Source of the DNA: an uncultured Gammaproteobacteria bacterium
Lineage (GTDB): Bacteria; Pseudomonadota; Gammaproteobacteria; Arenicellales; JAANXG01
Length of the DNA: 64,000 bases
Direction: 5' to 3'
Assembly: GCA_947259175.1 (NCBI GenBank)
Contig: CAMYKW010000027.1
Span: 1 to 64,000 of the forward strand
A program made the translations under genes and the position numbers. The notes under the pieces were generated by a model, which was given only the letters and a program-made list of their open reading frames with translations, made no database searches and was not told the origin of the DNA. This document shows, one piece after another, positions 1 through 9,674 of the stretch. The number at the start of each line of letters is the position of its first letter. Position 1 is the first letter of the stretch.

Positions 1-1
1 T

Positions 2-607
2 CCCCAGGTGATCGAGGCATGGTCAAAACTGTTGCACAAATGCAGCACCGCTCGCCTGTTTCTGGCAAGTACCGCGATGAAATCGATACACAATCGAGAG
101 TGGCTGAAACAGGGTTTCGCCAAGCGCCGCGTCGACCCGCAACGCATTGAAGTCCATGGCCCCGCTGAACACTTTGCCTATCTCGAATACTATAACCAGA
201 TCGATATCGCCCTTGACGCCTGGCCCTACAACGGTGGGACGACGACCATGGAGGCCATCTGGCAGGGGGTGCCGGTACTGGCCATCGAGGGTGATCGCTG
301 GGCGGCGCGCACCAGCCAGTCCTTGTTGCGCAGAACCCATTTGGGTGAATTTGTCAGTGCAACGCCCCGGGCCATGATCAAACTTGCGTGGCGTCTGGCA
401 AAAGACAACGATACGCCTCAACGGCTGCGCTGTATTCGGCAAGAAATGCGATCCAGACTGGAACAGTCCTCCGCTTGTGATGCCCCCTCTCTGGCGCAGG
501 CAATGGAATCCGTTTATGAGCAGGTATTAGAGGCTGGATACCAAAGCAATTCATCCGCCGACAGCCATTCGCAAACAGGGGTCCCAAAAGGGGTCGGTGA
601 CAAATGA
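2..607 (+). CDS. SPINDLY/OGT-like (GT41) glycosyltransferase, C-terminal part, truncated by window start
   Basis: DAWPYNGGTTTMEAIWQGVPVLAIEGDRWAARTSQSLL motif typical of the SPINDLY/OGT C-terminal catalytic lobe; frame open to the left edge. Confidence 0.8.
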   Translation, partial: PQVIEAWSKLLHKCSTARLFLASTAMKSIHNREWLKQGFAKRRVDPQRIEVHGPAEHFAYLEYYNQIDIALDAWPYNGGTTTMEAIWQGVPVLAIEGDRWAARTSQSLLRRTHLGEFVSATPRAMIKLAWRLAKDNDTPQRLRCIRQEMRSRLEQSSACDAPSLAQAMESVYEQVLEAGYQSNSSADSHSQTGVPKGVGDK

Positions 608-631
608 GAATTATTTGTCACCGACCCCTTT
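587..631. repeat. Perfect 19-bp inverted repeat (AAAGGGGTCGGTGACAAAT / ATTTGTCACCGACCCCTTT, 7-nt loop) spanning the GT41 stop codon
   Basis: Arms 587-605 and 613-631 read directly from sequence. Confidence 0.9.
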
Positions 632-874
632 CAACTGGACCCCTTTCAACTGCCTTTCAACTACGGTTAATCGAAGTATCGGAAGTATTGGATGAATCGC
701 GACTGCAAGCCGCCTTCGCAGAAGAGTTTGAATGAATCGCGTTTGCAAAGCGCTGCCACATTCTAATCATTCGCCCATTGTTGTTGATGTTCCCGCAGCT
801 TTGGCGCGAGTGCCGTTGACGTATTGCTGCGGCGCAGCATGCCAGGGACCCTGAAAACAGGGCACAATTAAGCT

Positions 875-2344
875 ATGCAGGATCGATACGGACAACGACG
901 GGCTTGGGCGGCCAGCGGGTTGGCGGCGGTGTTTGCGCTGCTGCTGCTGACCGCGTTTCTGATGGTCGCCAATCCGGACACCGCGGCGCGGCTGGCATGG
1001 GCGCAGCTGGTGCTGGTGGTGGCGGGCGCGGTGCTGGCGGTGCTGGCCGCGTGGGGGCAGCGCGAGGCCGGCGCGGACGGCGCGCAGGCGGTCGGGGAGG
1101 CGTACGGCGATTCGTCGGCGCAGCTTGCGCAGGATCTGAAGCGCCTGAGCGATCAAGCGGCGGCCAAGTCGGCGGATGCGGGGCTGGTGCCGCGGGCGGC
1201 GACGCACCTGGTGCGCAAGGCGCGGTCGCTGGAGCTGCTCTACGATGTGGCGGCGAGCATTAATGTGTCGCGGGATCTGGATGACCTGTTGACCCGCTCG
1301 ATCCGGGTGTTGAAGGAGGTGGTCGGCGCCCACGCCGGCAGCGTGCGCCTGGTGGAGGGCGACGGTCACATGCGCATGGTGGCGAGCATCGGCAGCGACG
1401 CGGATGTGGTGGAGCTGAGGCAAAAATACTCCGCGAGCGCGCAGACCATCGACACCGGCGAGCGCGGCGGTCTCGAGGACGTCACCTATTTCCCGCACCT
1501 GGGGTTGATCTCGGTACCGCTGCCGTACCGCAACCGCACCCAGGGGGTCGTCGACCTGTATATCGACGACGCCACGTTCGTCGACCGTGACGACGTCAAG
1601 GCACTGTTGACCAGCGTCGGGCGGCACCTGGGCATGGCCATCGAGCGCCACAGCCTGGATCACGAACGCGAGCGCCTGTCGCGCATGGAGGAGCGCACGC
1701 GCATGGCCCACGAGCTCCACGACTCGCTGGCGCAGACCCTGGCCAGCCTGCGCTTCCAGGTGCGGGTGTTGGACGAGACCCTGCACCAGGAAGACGAGTC
1801 GGCGGTGTGGCAGGAGATGGAGCGCGTGGAAAACAGCCTCGACGAGGCGCATACCGAGCTGCGCGAGCTGATCGCGCGCTTCCGCGCCCCCATCGACGAG
1901 GACGAACTGGTCCCCGCCGTTGCTAAAATGATCAAACGCTTCGAAAATGAGACCGGCATCACCACCTTCCTGCAAAACGAATGGGCCTACTCGGAGCTGC
2001 CGCAGGATCTGGAGGTCGAAGTCATTCGCATCGTGCAGGAGGCGCTGGCCAATGCGCGCAAGCACAGCCAGGCGCACGCCCTGCGGGTGTTGTTGCGCAG
2101 CAATGCTGTAGGTGAGCATCGCGTACTGGTGGAGGACGACGGCATCGGCATCGGCATCGACGGCGCCCCGCAGGGGGATCAGGCCGGCGAGCACATCGGC
2201 TTGATCGTGATGCAGGAACGGGCGCAGCGCCTGGGCGGCGAGCTCAAGATCGAGAGCGAACCCAATGAGGGCACGCGGGTGGAGCTCACCTTCCACTACC
2301 CGCTGGCGCAACCGGATATAACTGTTAAGAGTGCGGCGTCGTAG
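875..2344 (+). CDS. NarX-like sensor histidine kinase (2 TM, GAF, HisKA_3, HATPase)
   Basis: RMAHELHDSLAQTLASLRFQVR dimerisation/phosphoacceptor motif; ALANARKHSQA and VEDDGIGI ATPase boxes; two N-terminal hydrophobic helices. Confidence 0.88.
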   Translation: MQDRYGQRRAWAASGLAAVFALLLLTAFLMVANPDTAARLAWAQLVLVVAGAVLAVLAAWGQREAGADGAQAVGEAYGDSSAQLAQDLKRLSDQAAAKSADAGLVPRAATHLVRKARSLELLYDVAASINVSRDLDDLLTRSIRVLKEVVGAHAGSVRLVEGDGHMRMVASIGSDADVVELRQKYSASAQTIDTGERGGLEDVTYFPHLGLISVPLPYRNRTQGVVDLYIDDATFVDRDDVKALLTSVGRHLGMAIERHSLDHERERLSRMEERTRMAHELHDSLAQTLASLRFQVRVLDETLHQEDESAVWQEMERVENSLDEAHTELRELIARFRAPIDEDELVPAVAKMIKRFENETGITTFLQNEWAYSELPQDLEVEVIRIVQEALANARKHSQAHALRVLLRSNAVGEHRVLVEDDGIGIGIDGAPQGDQAGEHIGLIVMQERAQRLGGELKIESEPNEGTRVELTFHYPLAQPDITVKSAAS

Positions 2345-2347
2345 ACC

Positions 2348-2998
2348 ATGAAAGTATTGATTATTGATGACCATGCCCTGTTTCGCAGCGGGCTCGAGGG
2401 CCTGCTCGCGCACCGCGGGATCGAAGTGGCGGCGATGACCGGCGACGGCGACGAAGGCCTGCGGCTCAGTGAGGAACTGGAGCTGGATATCATCCTGCTC
2501 GACCTGCGCATGCCCAAGATGGGCGGCATCGAGGTGTTGAAGAAGCTGCGCGAGCGCAACGTCACCACGCCGGTGGTGATGCTGACCACCAGCAGCGACG
2601 AGCGCGATCTGGTGGAGTCGCTGCGCTGCGGCGCGCAAGGCTATCTGCTGAAGGAGATGGAGCCTGACGACCTGGTGGTGGCGCTGCGCGACGTGGTCGC
2701 CGGCAAATCGGTGGTGGCGCCGGGGCTCACCGACGTGCTGGCGCGGGTGGTGCGCCAGGGCGATACCGACAGCATGGCCGAGGCGTCGTCGCCGTTCGAC
2801 GACCTGACGCCCCGCGAGCGCGAGATCCTGTGCCATCTGTCCGAGGGCCAGAGCAACAAGGTGATCGCCCGCAACCTGGGCATATCCGACGGCACCGTGA
2901 AGCTGCACGTGAAATCCATCCTGCGCAAGCTGGACGTGCACTCGCGGGTGGAGGCGGCGGTGATGGCGGTGGAACAGGGCCTGTCGCATAAGTCATGA
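2348..2998 (+). CDS. NarL/FixJ-family response regulator
   Basis: REC domain (IIDDHALFRSGLEGLL, LLDLRMPKMGG) and LuxR-type HTH (LTPREREILCHLSEGQSNKVIARNLGISDGTVKLHVKSILRKL). Confidence 0.93.
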   Translation: MKVLIIDDHALFRSGLEGLLAHRGIEVAAMTGDGDEGLRLSEELELDIILLDLRMPKMGGIEVLKKLRERNVTTPVVMLTTSSDERDLVESLRCGAQGYLLKEMEPDDLVVALRDVVAGKSVVAPGLTDVLARVVRQGDTDSMAEASSPFDDLTPREREILCHLSEGQSNKVIARNLGISDGTVKLHVKSILRKLDVHSRVEAAVMAVEQGLSHKS

Positions 2999-3069
2999 CG
3001 TGTGCTGGACTTTGACATCCGCGGGGAGTAAAAACGGCCGCATACACGTGAAACTGCTGGGAAACAAAG

Positions 3070-3390
3070 ATGTCTAATCCCCCCGAAATCAACCACGCCA
3101 CGCGCACCGAGATCGAGTCCGCCGTATACCGGAAGATGATCGAACACCTGCGTAAATACCCCGAAGTGCAGAACATCGATCTGATGAATCTCGCCTATTT
3201 CTGCCGCAACTGCCTGTCGAAATGGTACCGCTCCGCGGCCGCGGAGCAGGGCATCGACATCGATTACGACCAGGCGCGGCAGATCGTCTACGGCATGCCC
3301 TACGCGGAGTACAAACAACGTTATTCCAAGGAGGCCTCGCCGGAACAACTCGCGGCGTTCGAGGAAGCCGAGAAAAAGGCCACCGAATAG
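3070..3390 (+). CDS. DUF1244 domain-containing protein
   Basis: AVYRKMIEHLRKYPEVQNIDLMNLAYFCRNCLSKWYRSAA pattern typical of the DUF1244 family. Confidence 0.8.
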   Translation: MSNPPEINHATRTEIESAVYRKMIEHLRKYPEVQNIDLMNLAYFCRNCLSKWYRSAAAEQGIDIDYDQARQIVYGMPYAEYKQRYSKEASPEQLAAFEEAEKKATE

Positions 3391-3415
3391 ACCGCCCGCG
3401 GGGACTGACCAGACC

Positions 3416-4216
3416 ATGACCACCGCCGCCGCCAAAGCGCTACTCAACGACGAGCAACTGCTGCGTTACAGCCGCCAGATCTTCCTGCCGGAGATCGACG
3501 TCGAGGGCCAGCAGCGCCTGTTGCGCTCCAAGGTGATGGTGCTGGGCCTGGGCGGTCTGGGCTCGCCGATCTCCATGTATCTCGCCAGCAGCGGTGTAGG
3601 CCAACTGGTGGTGGTCGATCCCGATCAGGTGGAGCTGTCTAATCTGCAACGGCAGATCGTGCACAGCAGCGACGCGCTGGGCATGGAGAAGGTGGCGTCC
3701 GCCAAGCGCACCCTCAACGGGCTGAACCCGGATGTGGACATCGTCACCCACAACCGCAGGCTGAGCGAGGCCGAGTTGATCGAGGCGGCGCGCGGGGCCG
3801 ATGTGGTGGTGGACGGCACCGATAACTTCGACGCCCGCTTTACCATTAATCGCGCCTGCCATGCGGCGGGTAAGCCGCTGGTGTCGGGCGCGGTGGTGCG
3901 CATGGAGGGCCAGGTGTCGGTGTACCGTTTCGACCAGCCGGGCGGCCCGTGTTATAACTGTCTGTACCCGGAGTCCAACACGGCGCCGGCCGGGCAGGGC
4001 GAGCGGTCGAGCTGGCAGAATTGCTCGGAGACCGGTGTGCTCGCTTCGGTGGCCGGCATCATCGGCTGTATCCAGGCCACCGAGGTCGTCAAGCTGTTGC
4101 TCGGGATCGGCGAGGTGTTGAGCGGCCGGTTGCTGTTGCTGGATGCGCGCACGATGGAATGGAACACCGTCGGTCTGCGCAAAGACCCCCAATGCTCGGT
4201 CTGCGGGACCGAGTGA
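3416..4216 (+). CDS. moeB: Molybdopterin-synthase adenylyltransferase MoeB (ThiF/HesA family)
   Basis: LLRYSRQIFLPEIDVEGQQRLLRSKVMVLGLGGLGSP; VDGTDNFDARFTINRAC; CSVCGTE zinc motif. Confidence 0.92.
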   Translation: MTTAAAKALLNDEQLLRYSRQIFLPEIDVEGQQRLLRSKVMVLGLGGLGSPISMYLASSGVGQLVVVDPDQVELSNLQRQIVHSSDALGMEKVASAKRTLNGLNPDVDIVTHNRRLSEAELIEAARGADVVVDGTDNFDARFTINRACHAAGKPLVSGAVVRMEGQVSVYRFDQPGGPCYNCLYPESNTAPAGQGERSSWQNCSETGVLASVAGIIGCIQATEVVKLLLGIGEVLSGRLLLLDARTMEWNTVGLRKDPQCSVCGTE

Positions 4217-4340
4217 GGAGAATCACGATATAGTAGACCCAAAGCGGGAGCGGTTTTCGCGATCACCAATAAAGCACCGCCGATGAGCGGTGCGGCGCGA
4301 GGACCGACCCTTTAGCCCAACCACCGCAAAGGAGGAAAGC

Positions 4341-4862
4341 ATGCTACGAGCGCTACAGCTGGAGCCGGAGAAATGTACCGGTTGTCTGCAATGTGAGATG
4401 GCCTGTTCGTTTGAAAACGAGGGCGTTTTCAACCCGGCCAAGTCCCGCATCAAGGTGTTTAATTTTCACGACCAGGGGCGATTCGCGCCCTACACCTGCA
4501 CCCAGTGCGACGAGGCGTGGTGCATGCATGCGTGTCCGGTGGAGGCCATCGTGGTCAATCAGGACACCGGCGCCAAGGAGGTGCTGGATTCGGTTTGCGT
4601 CGGCTGCAAGGTGTGCACCATCGCCTGCCCGTTCGGCACCGTCAACTACAGCCACGATTCCGGCAAGGTCATCAAGTGCGACCTGTGCGGCGGCGATCCG
4701 TGGTGCGCCAAGGCGTGTCCCACCGGGGCGATCACCTACGTCGACATCGACAGCACCGGTCTGGGCCGCATGCGCGCCTGGGCGCAGCAGGGCGTGCCGT
4801 CGGCGGCGAGCTTCAATGCGCCGATGGAAAAAGACGTTCAGACCTACGGCCAGGCACAATAG
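4341..4862 (+). CDS. aorA: 4Fe-4S ferredoxin subunit of aldehyde oxidoreductase (AorA-like)
   Basis: CTGCLQCEMAC, CDEAWCMHACP and CVGCKVCTIACP cluster motifs; RBS AAGGAGG; directly upstream of the AOR large subunit. Confidence 0.83.
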   Translation: MLRALQLEPEKCTGCLQCEMACSFENEGVFNPAKSRIKVFNFHDQGRFAPYTCTQCDEAWCMHACPVEAIVVNQDTGAKEVLDSVCVGCKVCTIACPFGTVNYSHDSGKVIKCDLCGGDPWCAKACPTGAITYVDIDSTGLGRMRAWAQQGVPSAASFNAPMEKDVQTYGQAQ

Positions 4863-4877
4863 AAGGAGGGCAACGAC

Positions 4878-6731
4878 ATGGCATGGGCGAATAAAGTATT
4901 ACGCGTGAATCTGACCGAGGGTACGGTTTCCGACGAGCCATTGAATATGGAATGGGCGCAGCAATACCTGGGTCAGCGCGGCCTGGCGTCGAAGTACCTG
5001 TTCGAGGAGATCGATCCCAGATGCGATGCGCTGGGTGCGGACAACAAGCTGATCCTGACCACCGGCCCGTTGACCGGCACCATGGCCTCCACCGGCGGGC
5101 GTTATTCGGTGGTGTGCAAGAGTCCGTTGACCGGGGCGATCGCGTGTTCCAATTCCGGCGGCTATATCGGTGCGGAGATGAAGAACGCCGGCTGGGACAT
5201 GGTGATCGTCGAGGGCAAGTCGCCAAAGCCGGTGTATCTGTACATCCACAACGACGACGCGCAGCTGCTGGACGCATCGGCGATCTGGGGCAAGTCGGTG
5301 TGGGACGCGGACCGCATCCTGCACCAGACCCATCAGGACCCGCTGATCCGCATCTCGCTGGTCGGGCGCTCGGCGGAGCAAGGCTGTCTGTACGCGGCGG
5401 TGATCAACGACCTGCACCGCGCCGCGGGGCGTTCCGGCGTCGGCACGGTAATGGCGTCGAAGAACTTGAAGGCGCTGGTGTGCCGCGGCACCAAGGGCGT
5501 GGGCAACGTCAAGGACCCGCTGCGCTTCATGCAGGCTACCGAGGACGGCAAGCGGGTGCTGCGCGAGAACGCGGTGACCGGCCAGGGCCTGCCGCAATAC
5601 GGCACCCAGGTGTTGATGAATGTGATCAACGAGGCCGGCGCGATGCCGACGCGCAATATGCGCGAGACCCAGTTCGAGGGCGCGCACAATATCTCCGGTG
5701 AGGCGATGCACGAGCCGCGCAAGTCCGACGGGCAGCCGAATCTGACCACCAACGCCGCGTGCTTCGCGTGCACCATCGCCTGCGGGCGCATCTCGACCAT
5801 CGACAAGGAGCACTACACCATCCAGAACAAGCCCGAATACTGGGGCAATTCCGGCGGCCTGGAGTACGAGGCGGCGTGGGCGCTGGGTTCGGATACCGGG
5901 GTGGACGACCTGGACGCGCTCACCTACGCCAACTTCGTGTGCAACGAGGACGGATACGATCCGATCTCGTTTGGCGCCACGGTGGCGGCGGCGATGGAGC
6001 TGTACGACCTGGGCGTGATCACCCAGGAGCACACCGGCGGCATCGATTTCAAATTCGGCTCCGCCGAGGCCCTGACCCAGGCGGCCGAGCTGGTGGCCAC
6101 CGGCGAGGGCTTCGGCAAGGATCTCGGCCTGGGGTCGAAGCGCCTGTGCGAGAAGTACGGCCGCCCCGAGTTGTCGATGACGGTCAAGGGCCAGGAATTC
6201 CCGGCCTACGATCCGCGCGGCATCCAGGGCATGGGTCTGGCCTATGCCACCGCCAACCGCGGTGCGTGTCACCTGCGCGGCTACACCGTGGCCTCGGAGA
6301 TCCTCGGCATCCCGGAGAAGACCGATCCGTTGTCCACCGAGGGCAAGCCGGAGCTGGTCAAGGCGTTCCAGGATGCCACCGCGGCATTCGATTCCAGCGG
6401 CCTGTGCATCTTTACCTCGTTTGCCTGGACCCTGGACGACGTCGCGCCGCAACTCGACGCCGCATGCGAGGGCGAGTGGACCACCGAGAAGCTGCTGGAG
6501 GTCGGTGAGCGGGTGTGGAACCTGGAGCGGCAGTTCAACCTCGTCGCGGGACTCACCAGTAAGGATGACACCCTGCCCAAGCGGCTGTTGGAGGAGGGCG
6601 CCAACGCGGGACCGGCCAAGGGCAAGGTCAACGAGCTCGGCAAGATGTTGCCCGAGTACTACACGGTGCGCGGTTGGGACCAGGACGGCGTGCCCACCGC
6701 GGAGACGCGGCAACGTTTGGGCTTGGCCTAG
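4878..6731 (+). CDS. aorB: Tungsten-containing aldehyde:ferredoxin oxidoreductase large subunit (AorB-like)
   Basis: WANKVLRVNLTEGTV, TGPLTGTMASTGGRYSVVCKSPLTG, RSGVGTVMASKNLKALV, CFACTIACGR: canonical AOR family. Confidence 0.95.
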   Translation: MAWANKVLRVNLTEGTVSDEPLNMEWAQQYLGQRGLASKYLFEEIDPRCDALGADNKLILTTGPLTGTMASTGGRYSVVCKSPLTGAIACSNSGGYIGAEMKNAGWDMVIVEGKSPKPVYLYIHNDDAQLLDASAIWGKSVWDADRILHQTHQDPLIRISLVGRSAEQGCLYAAVINDLHRAAGRSGVGTVMASKNLKALVCRGTKGVGNVKDPLRFMQATEDGKRVLRENAVTGQGLPQYGTQVLMNVINEAGAMPTRNMRETQFEGAHNISGEAMHEPRKSDGQPNLTTNAACFACTIACGRISTIDKEHYTIQNKPEYWGNSGGLEYEAAWALGSDTGVDDLDALTYANFVCNEDGYDPISFGATVAAAMELYDLGVITQEHTGGIDFKFGSAEALTQAAELVATGEGFGKDLGLGSKRLCEKYGRPELSMTVKGQEFPAYDPRGIQGMGLAYATANRGACHLRGYTVASEILGIPEKTDPLSTEGKPELVKAFQDATAAFDSSGLCIFTSFAWTLDDVAPQLDAACEGEWTTEKLLEVGERVWNLERQFNLVAGLTSKDDTLPKRLLEEGANAGPAKGKVNELGKMLPEYYTVRGWDQDGVPTAETRQRLGLA

Positions 6732-6740
6732 GAGGGTGGC

Positions 6741-8012
6741 ATGCGACACATAGTTATCGGTGCCGGCCCCGCCGGCGTGGTCGCCGTGGAGCATCTGCGC
6801 GCCTTTGATCCCGAGGGCCAGATCACCCTGATCGGCGACGAACCGGAGCCGCCGTACTCGCGCATGGCGATTCCCTACTATCTGATCAACCAGATTGACG
6901 AGCGCGGCACCCATCTGCGCAAGGATGCCGGGCATTTCGATGCCCTGGGCGTGGAGGTGCTGCAGGCCCGGGTCACCGCGGTGGACACCGCCGCCAAGAC
7001 CCTGAGCCTGGCCGCCGGTGACAGCGCTGCTTTCGACAAGCTGCTGATCGCCACCGGGTCCAGCGCGCTGACGCCGATGATTCCCGGGGTGGAATCAGAC
7101 GGCGTGTACCGCTGCTGGACGCTGGCGGATGCACGCAACATCGTCCGCCTGGCGCAGCCGGGCAAGTCGGTGGTGTTGATCGGCGCGGGATTCATCGGCT
7201 GCATCATCCTCGAGGCGCTGGCGGCCAGCGGCGCCGACCTCACCGTGGTGGAGGTCGAGAACCGCATGGTGCCGCGCATGTTGAATGACACCGCCGGTGG
7301 CCTGATCAAGAAATGGTGCGAGGACCATGGTGTGAAGGTGCTCACCTCGACCAAGGTCGAGTCCATCGACCAGGGTTCCGGTGACCGTCCGTTGAACGTG
7401 GTGTGCGACAGCGGCGAGGCGATCGCCGCGGACATGGTGATTACCGCCACCGGGGTCAGCGCCAACACCGGTTTCCTGAACGACAGCGGCATCGATGTGG
7501 ATCAGGGTGTGGTGGTGGACGACTATCTCAACACCAGCGCCGACGACGTGTACGCCGCAGGCGACGTCGCCCAGGGCAAGGATTTCTCCACCGGCGGCTT
7601 CAACGTACAGGCGATCCAGCCCACCGCGGTGGAACACGGACGCATCGCCGCGCGCAACATGGTGCAGGGTAATCATCATGCCCACCGCGGCAGCGTGAAC
7701 ATGAACGTGCTGGACACCCTGGGGTTGATTTCCAGTTCGTTCGCGATGTGGATGGGCGTGGACGGGGGCGACAGCGCGGAGGTGAGTGATCCCGGCCGTT
7801 TCCGCTACGTCAACCTCCAGTTCCAGGACGACAGGCTGGTCGGCGCGTCGACTCTCGGCTTGACCGACCACGTCGGTGTGTTGCGCGGGTTAATCGAGAG
7901 CAAGGTCCGGCTCGACGGCTGGAAGGAAAAACTGAAACAGGACCCGACGCGGCTGATGGAGGCCTACATCGCGCGCACCCAGGCCCTGGGGCATAACGCG
8001 TATGTGAGATGA
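6741..8012 (+). CDS. aorC: FAD/NAD(P)-dependent oxidoreductase subunit associated with AOR (AorC-like)
   Basis: HIVIGAGPAGVVAVEHLRAFDP, LLIATGSSALTP, VLIGAGFIGCIILEAL, DDVYAAGDVAQG. Confidence 0.88.
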   Translation: MRHIVIGAGPAGVVAVEHLRAFDPEGQITLIGDEPEPPYSRMAIPYYLINQIDERGTHLRKDAGHFDALGVEVLQARVTAVDTAAKTLSLAAGDSAAFDKLLIATGSSALTPMIPGVESDGVYRCWTLADARNIVRLAQPGKSVVLIGAGFIGCIILEALAASGADLTVVEVENRMVPRMLNDTAGGLIKKWCEDHGVKVLTSTKVESIDQGSGDRPLNVVCDSGEAIAADMVITATGVSANTGFLNDSGIDVDQGVVVDDYLNTSADDVYAAGDVAQGKDFSTGGFNVQAIQPTAVEHGRIAARNMVQGNHHAHRGSVNMNVLDTLGLISSSFAMWMGVDGGDSAEVSDPGRFRYVNLQFQDDRLVGASTLGLTDHVGVLRGLIESKVRLDGWKEKLKQDPTRLMEAYIARTQALGHNAYVR

Positions 8013-8260
8013 GGATTACGCTGAAGTTGTTCGCGACCCTGGGTGATCTGCTGCCGGAGGGCGCCAAGGCCAACACCTTGGAGGTGGAGGTGCCCGAGGG
8101 TGCGACGCCCCATCAGGTGATCGATCAATTTCAGGTGCCGCGGGCGATGGCGCACCTGGTGCTGTTGAACGGCGTCTACGTGGACGTCGCGGACCGCGAC
8201 AAGCCGATTATCCACCCCGGCGACGCCATCGCCATCTGGCCGCCGGTGGCGGGCGGTTGA
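8009..8260 (+). CDS. MoaD/ThiS-family sulfur carrier protein linked to the AOR operon
   Basis: beta-grasp fold pattern, C-terminal ...PPVAGG; 4-nt overlap with the upstream CDS. Confidence 0.82.
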   Translation: MRITLKLFATLGDLLPEGAKANTLEVEVPEGATPHQVIDQFQVPRAMAHLVLLNGVYVDVADRDKPIIHPGDAIAIWPPVAGG

Positions 8261-8296
8261 ATGGGCGGCCGCGGCGCGGACCCGCAGGAGGTCCGC

Positions 8297-8572
8297 GTGA
8301 CCAAGGACATGGCGCTGTCCCACGCGGATTTCTTCCGTGTGCTGCCCAAGCTGCTCGACGGACGCAGCTATGAGATCGACGGCCGCACGGTGCGCATCGC
8401 GGTTGGGCCAGGGCGCATCGAAATCCGTTTGTCCCCTGAAGGCGGGCGGGCGATGGGCGCGTTGCGCCTGCCGCGCACCCAGGTCGAGCTGCGCTTTCGC
8501 GGCTGCCCGTCGCCGGCGGTGCAGTCGTTTCTCGCCGAGTTCGATTTGCGCTACCGCCGCGGGGGCGGTTAA
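8297..8572 (+). CDS. Hypothetical protein of AOR cluster
   Basis: RBS AGGAGG 5 nt before GTG 8297; located between moaD-like gene and moaA. Confidence 0.65.
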   Translation: MTKDMALSHADFFRVLPKLLDGRSYEIDGRTVRIAVGPGRIEIRLSPEGGRAMGALRLPRTQVELRFRGCPSPAVQSFLAEFDLRYRRGGG

Positions 8573-8605
8573 ATAAGCGTGGCGCAGGGGGCGCGTGGAG
8601 ACCTA

Positions 8606-9628
8606 ATGAAGGCAGGCAAAATACAAGACCAGTTGGGGCGGCCGGTGCGGGATCTGCGCATCTCGGTGACCGACCGCTGCAATTTCCGCTGCGTGTATTG
8701 CATGCCCCGGCAGCAATTCGGCGCCGGCCACGCGTTCCTGCCGCGGCGGGATCTATTGAGCTATGAGGAGATCACCCGGGTCGCGCGGGCGTTCGTCGGC
8801 CTGGGGGTGAAGAAGTTGCGCATCACCGGCGGTGAACCGCTTATCCGCCATGAATTGCATCACCTGGTCTACGAACTGGCGGCGATCCCGGGGGTCGAGG
8901 ACTTGAGCATGACCACCAACGCCTCGCGCCTGACGCGGGAGATGGCCCACACGCTGAAGGACGCGGGCCTGAAGCGGGTGACCGTCAGCCTCGACGCGCT
9001 GGACGATCGCACCTTCATGGCGATCAACGACGTGGATTTTCCGGTGGGCAAGGTGCTAGCAGGGTTGGAGAACGCCGAGGCCGCCGGGCTGGCGCCGATC
9101 AAGGTGAACATGGTCGTCAAGCGCGGCGTCAACGAGCACAGCATCGTGCCCATGGCGCGCTTCTTTCACGGCACCGGGCATATCCTGCGCTTCATCGAGT
9201 TTATGGACGTCGGCCACAGCAATGGCTGGCGGCTGGATGATGTGCTCCCCGCCACCCAGGTGGTGGAGCAGATCAACAGCGAGCTGCCCATCGAGCCGGC
9301 GGATCCCAACTATCGCGGCGAGGTCGCGAGGCGCTGGCGCTACCGCGACGGCGGCGGTGAGATCGGCGTCATCTCATCGGTGACCCAGCCGTTTTGCCGT
9401 GAATGCGCCCGCGCCCGCTTGTCCGCCAAGGGTGATTTGTATACCTGTCTGTTCGCCACCGACGGTCATGACTTGCGCCATCAGATCCGCGACCGGCGGC
9501 TGTCCGACGCCGAATTGCAGGACCACATCGCGTCGATCTGGCGACGCCGTGCCGACCGCTATTCACAGATCCGCACCGAGCACACGGTGAATCTGCCCAA
9601 GATCGAGATGTCTTACATCGGCGGGTAG
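8606..9628 (+). CDS. moaA: GTP 3',8-cyclase MoaA (radical SAM)
   Basis: DLRISVTDRCNFRCVYCMP radical-SAM motif; C-terminal CRECARARLSAKGDLYTCLF cluster motif. Confidence 0.95.
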   Translation: MKAGKIQDQLGRPVRDLRISVTDRCNFRCVYCMPRQQFGAGHAFLPRRDLLSYEEITRVARAFVGLGVKKLRITGGEPLIRHELHHLVYELAAIPGVEDLSMTTNASRLTREMAHTLKDAGLKRVTVSLDALDDRTFMAINDVDFPVGKVLAGLENAEAAGLAPIKVNMVVKRGVNEHSIVPMARFFHGTGHILRFIEFMDVGHSNGWRLDDVLPATQVVEQINSELPIEPADPNYRGEVARRWRYRDGGGEIGVISSVTQPFCRECARARLSAKGDLYTCLFATDGHDLRHQIRDRRLSDAELQDHIASIWRRRADRYSQIRTEHTVNLPKIEMSYIGG

Positions 9629-9674
9629 CGCTCGCAGGGTTCACACAGATCAAAAAATATCGGGCAAGTGCCTG

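Noticed and set aside
767-2989. 740-aa minus-strand ORF
   Set aside because: His/Arg/Gln-rich shadow ORF opposite the well-supported NarX/NarL-like genes
4246-4263. Possible sigma54 promoter GGGAGCGGTTTTCGC upstream of aor
   Set aside because: GG-N10-GC spacing fits but only about half of the consensus positions match
4274-4293. GCACCGC-CGATGA-GCGGTGC hairpin upstream of aorA as a riboswitch
   Set aside because: Short isolated stem with no T tract and no recognisable Moco riboswitch architecture
4899-6935. 678-aa minus-strand ORF opposite AOR
   Set aside because: GC-rich antisense shadow of aorB with no recognisable domains
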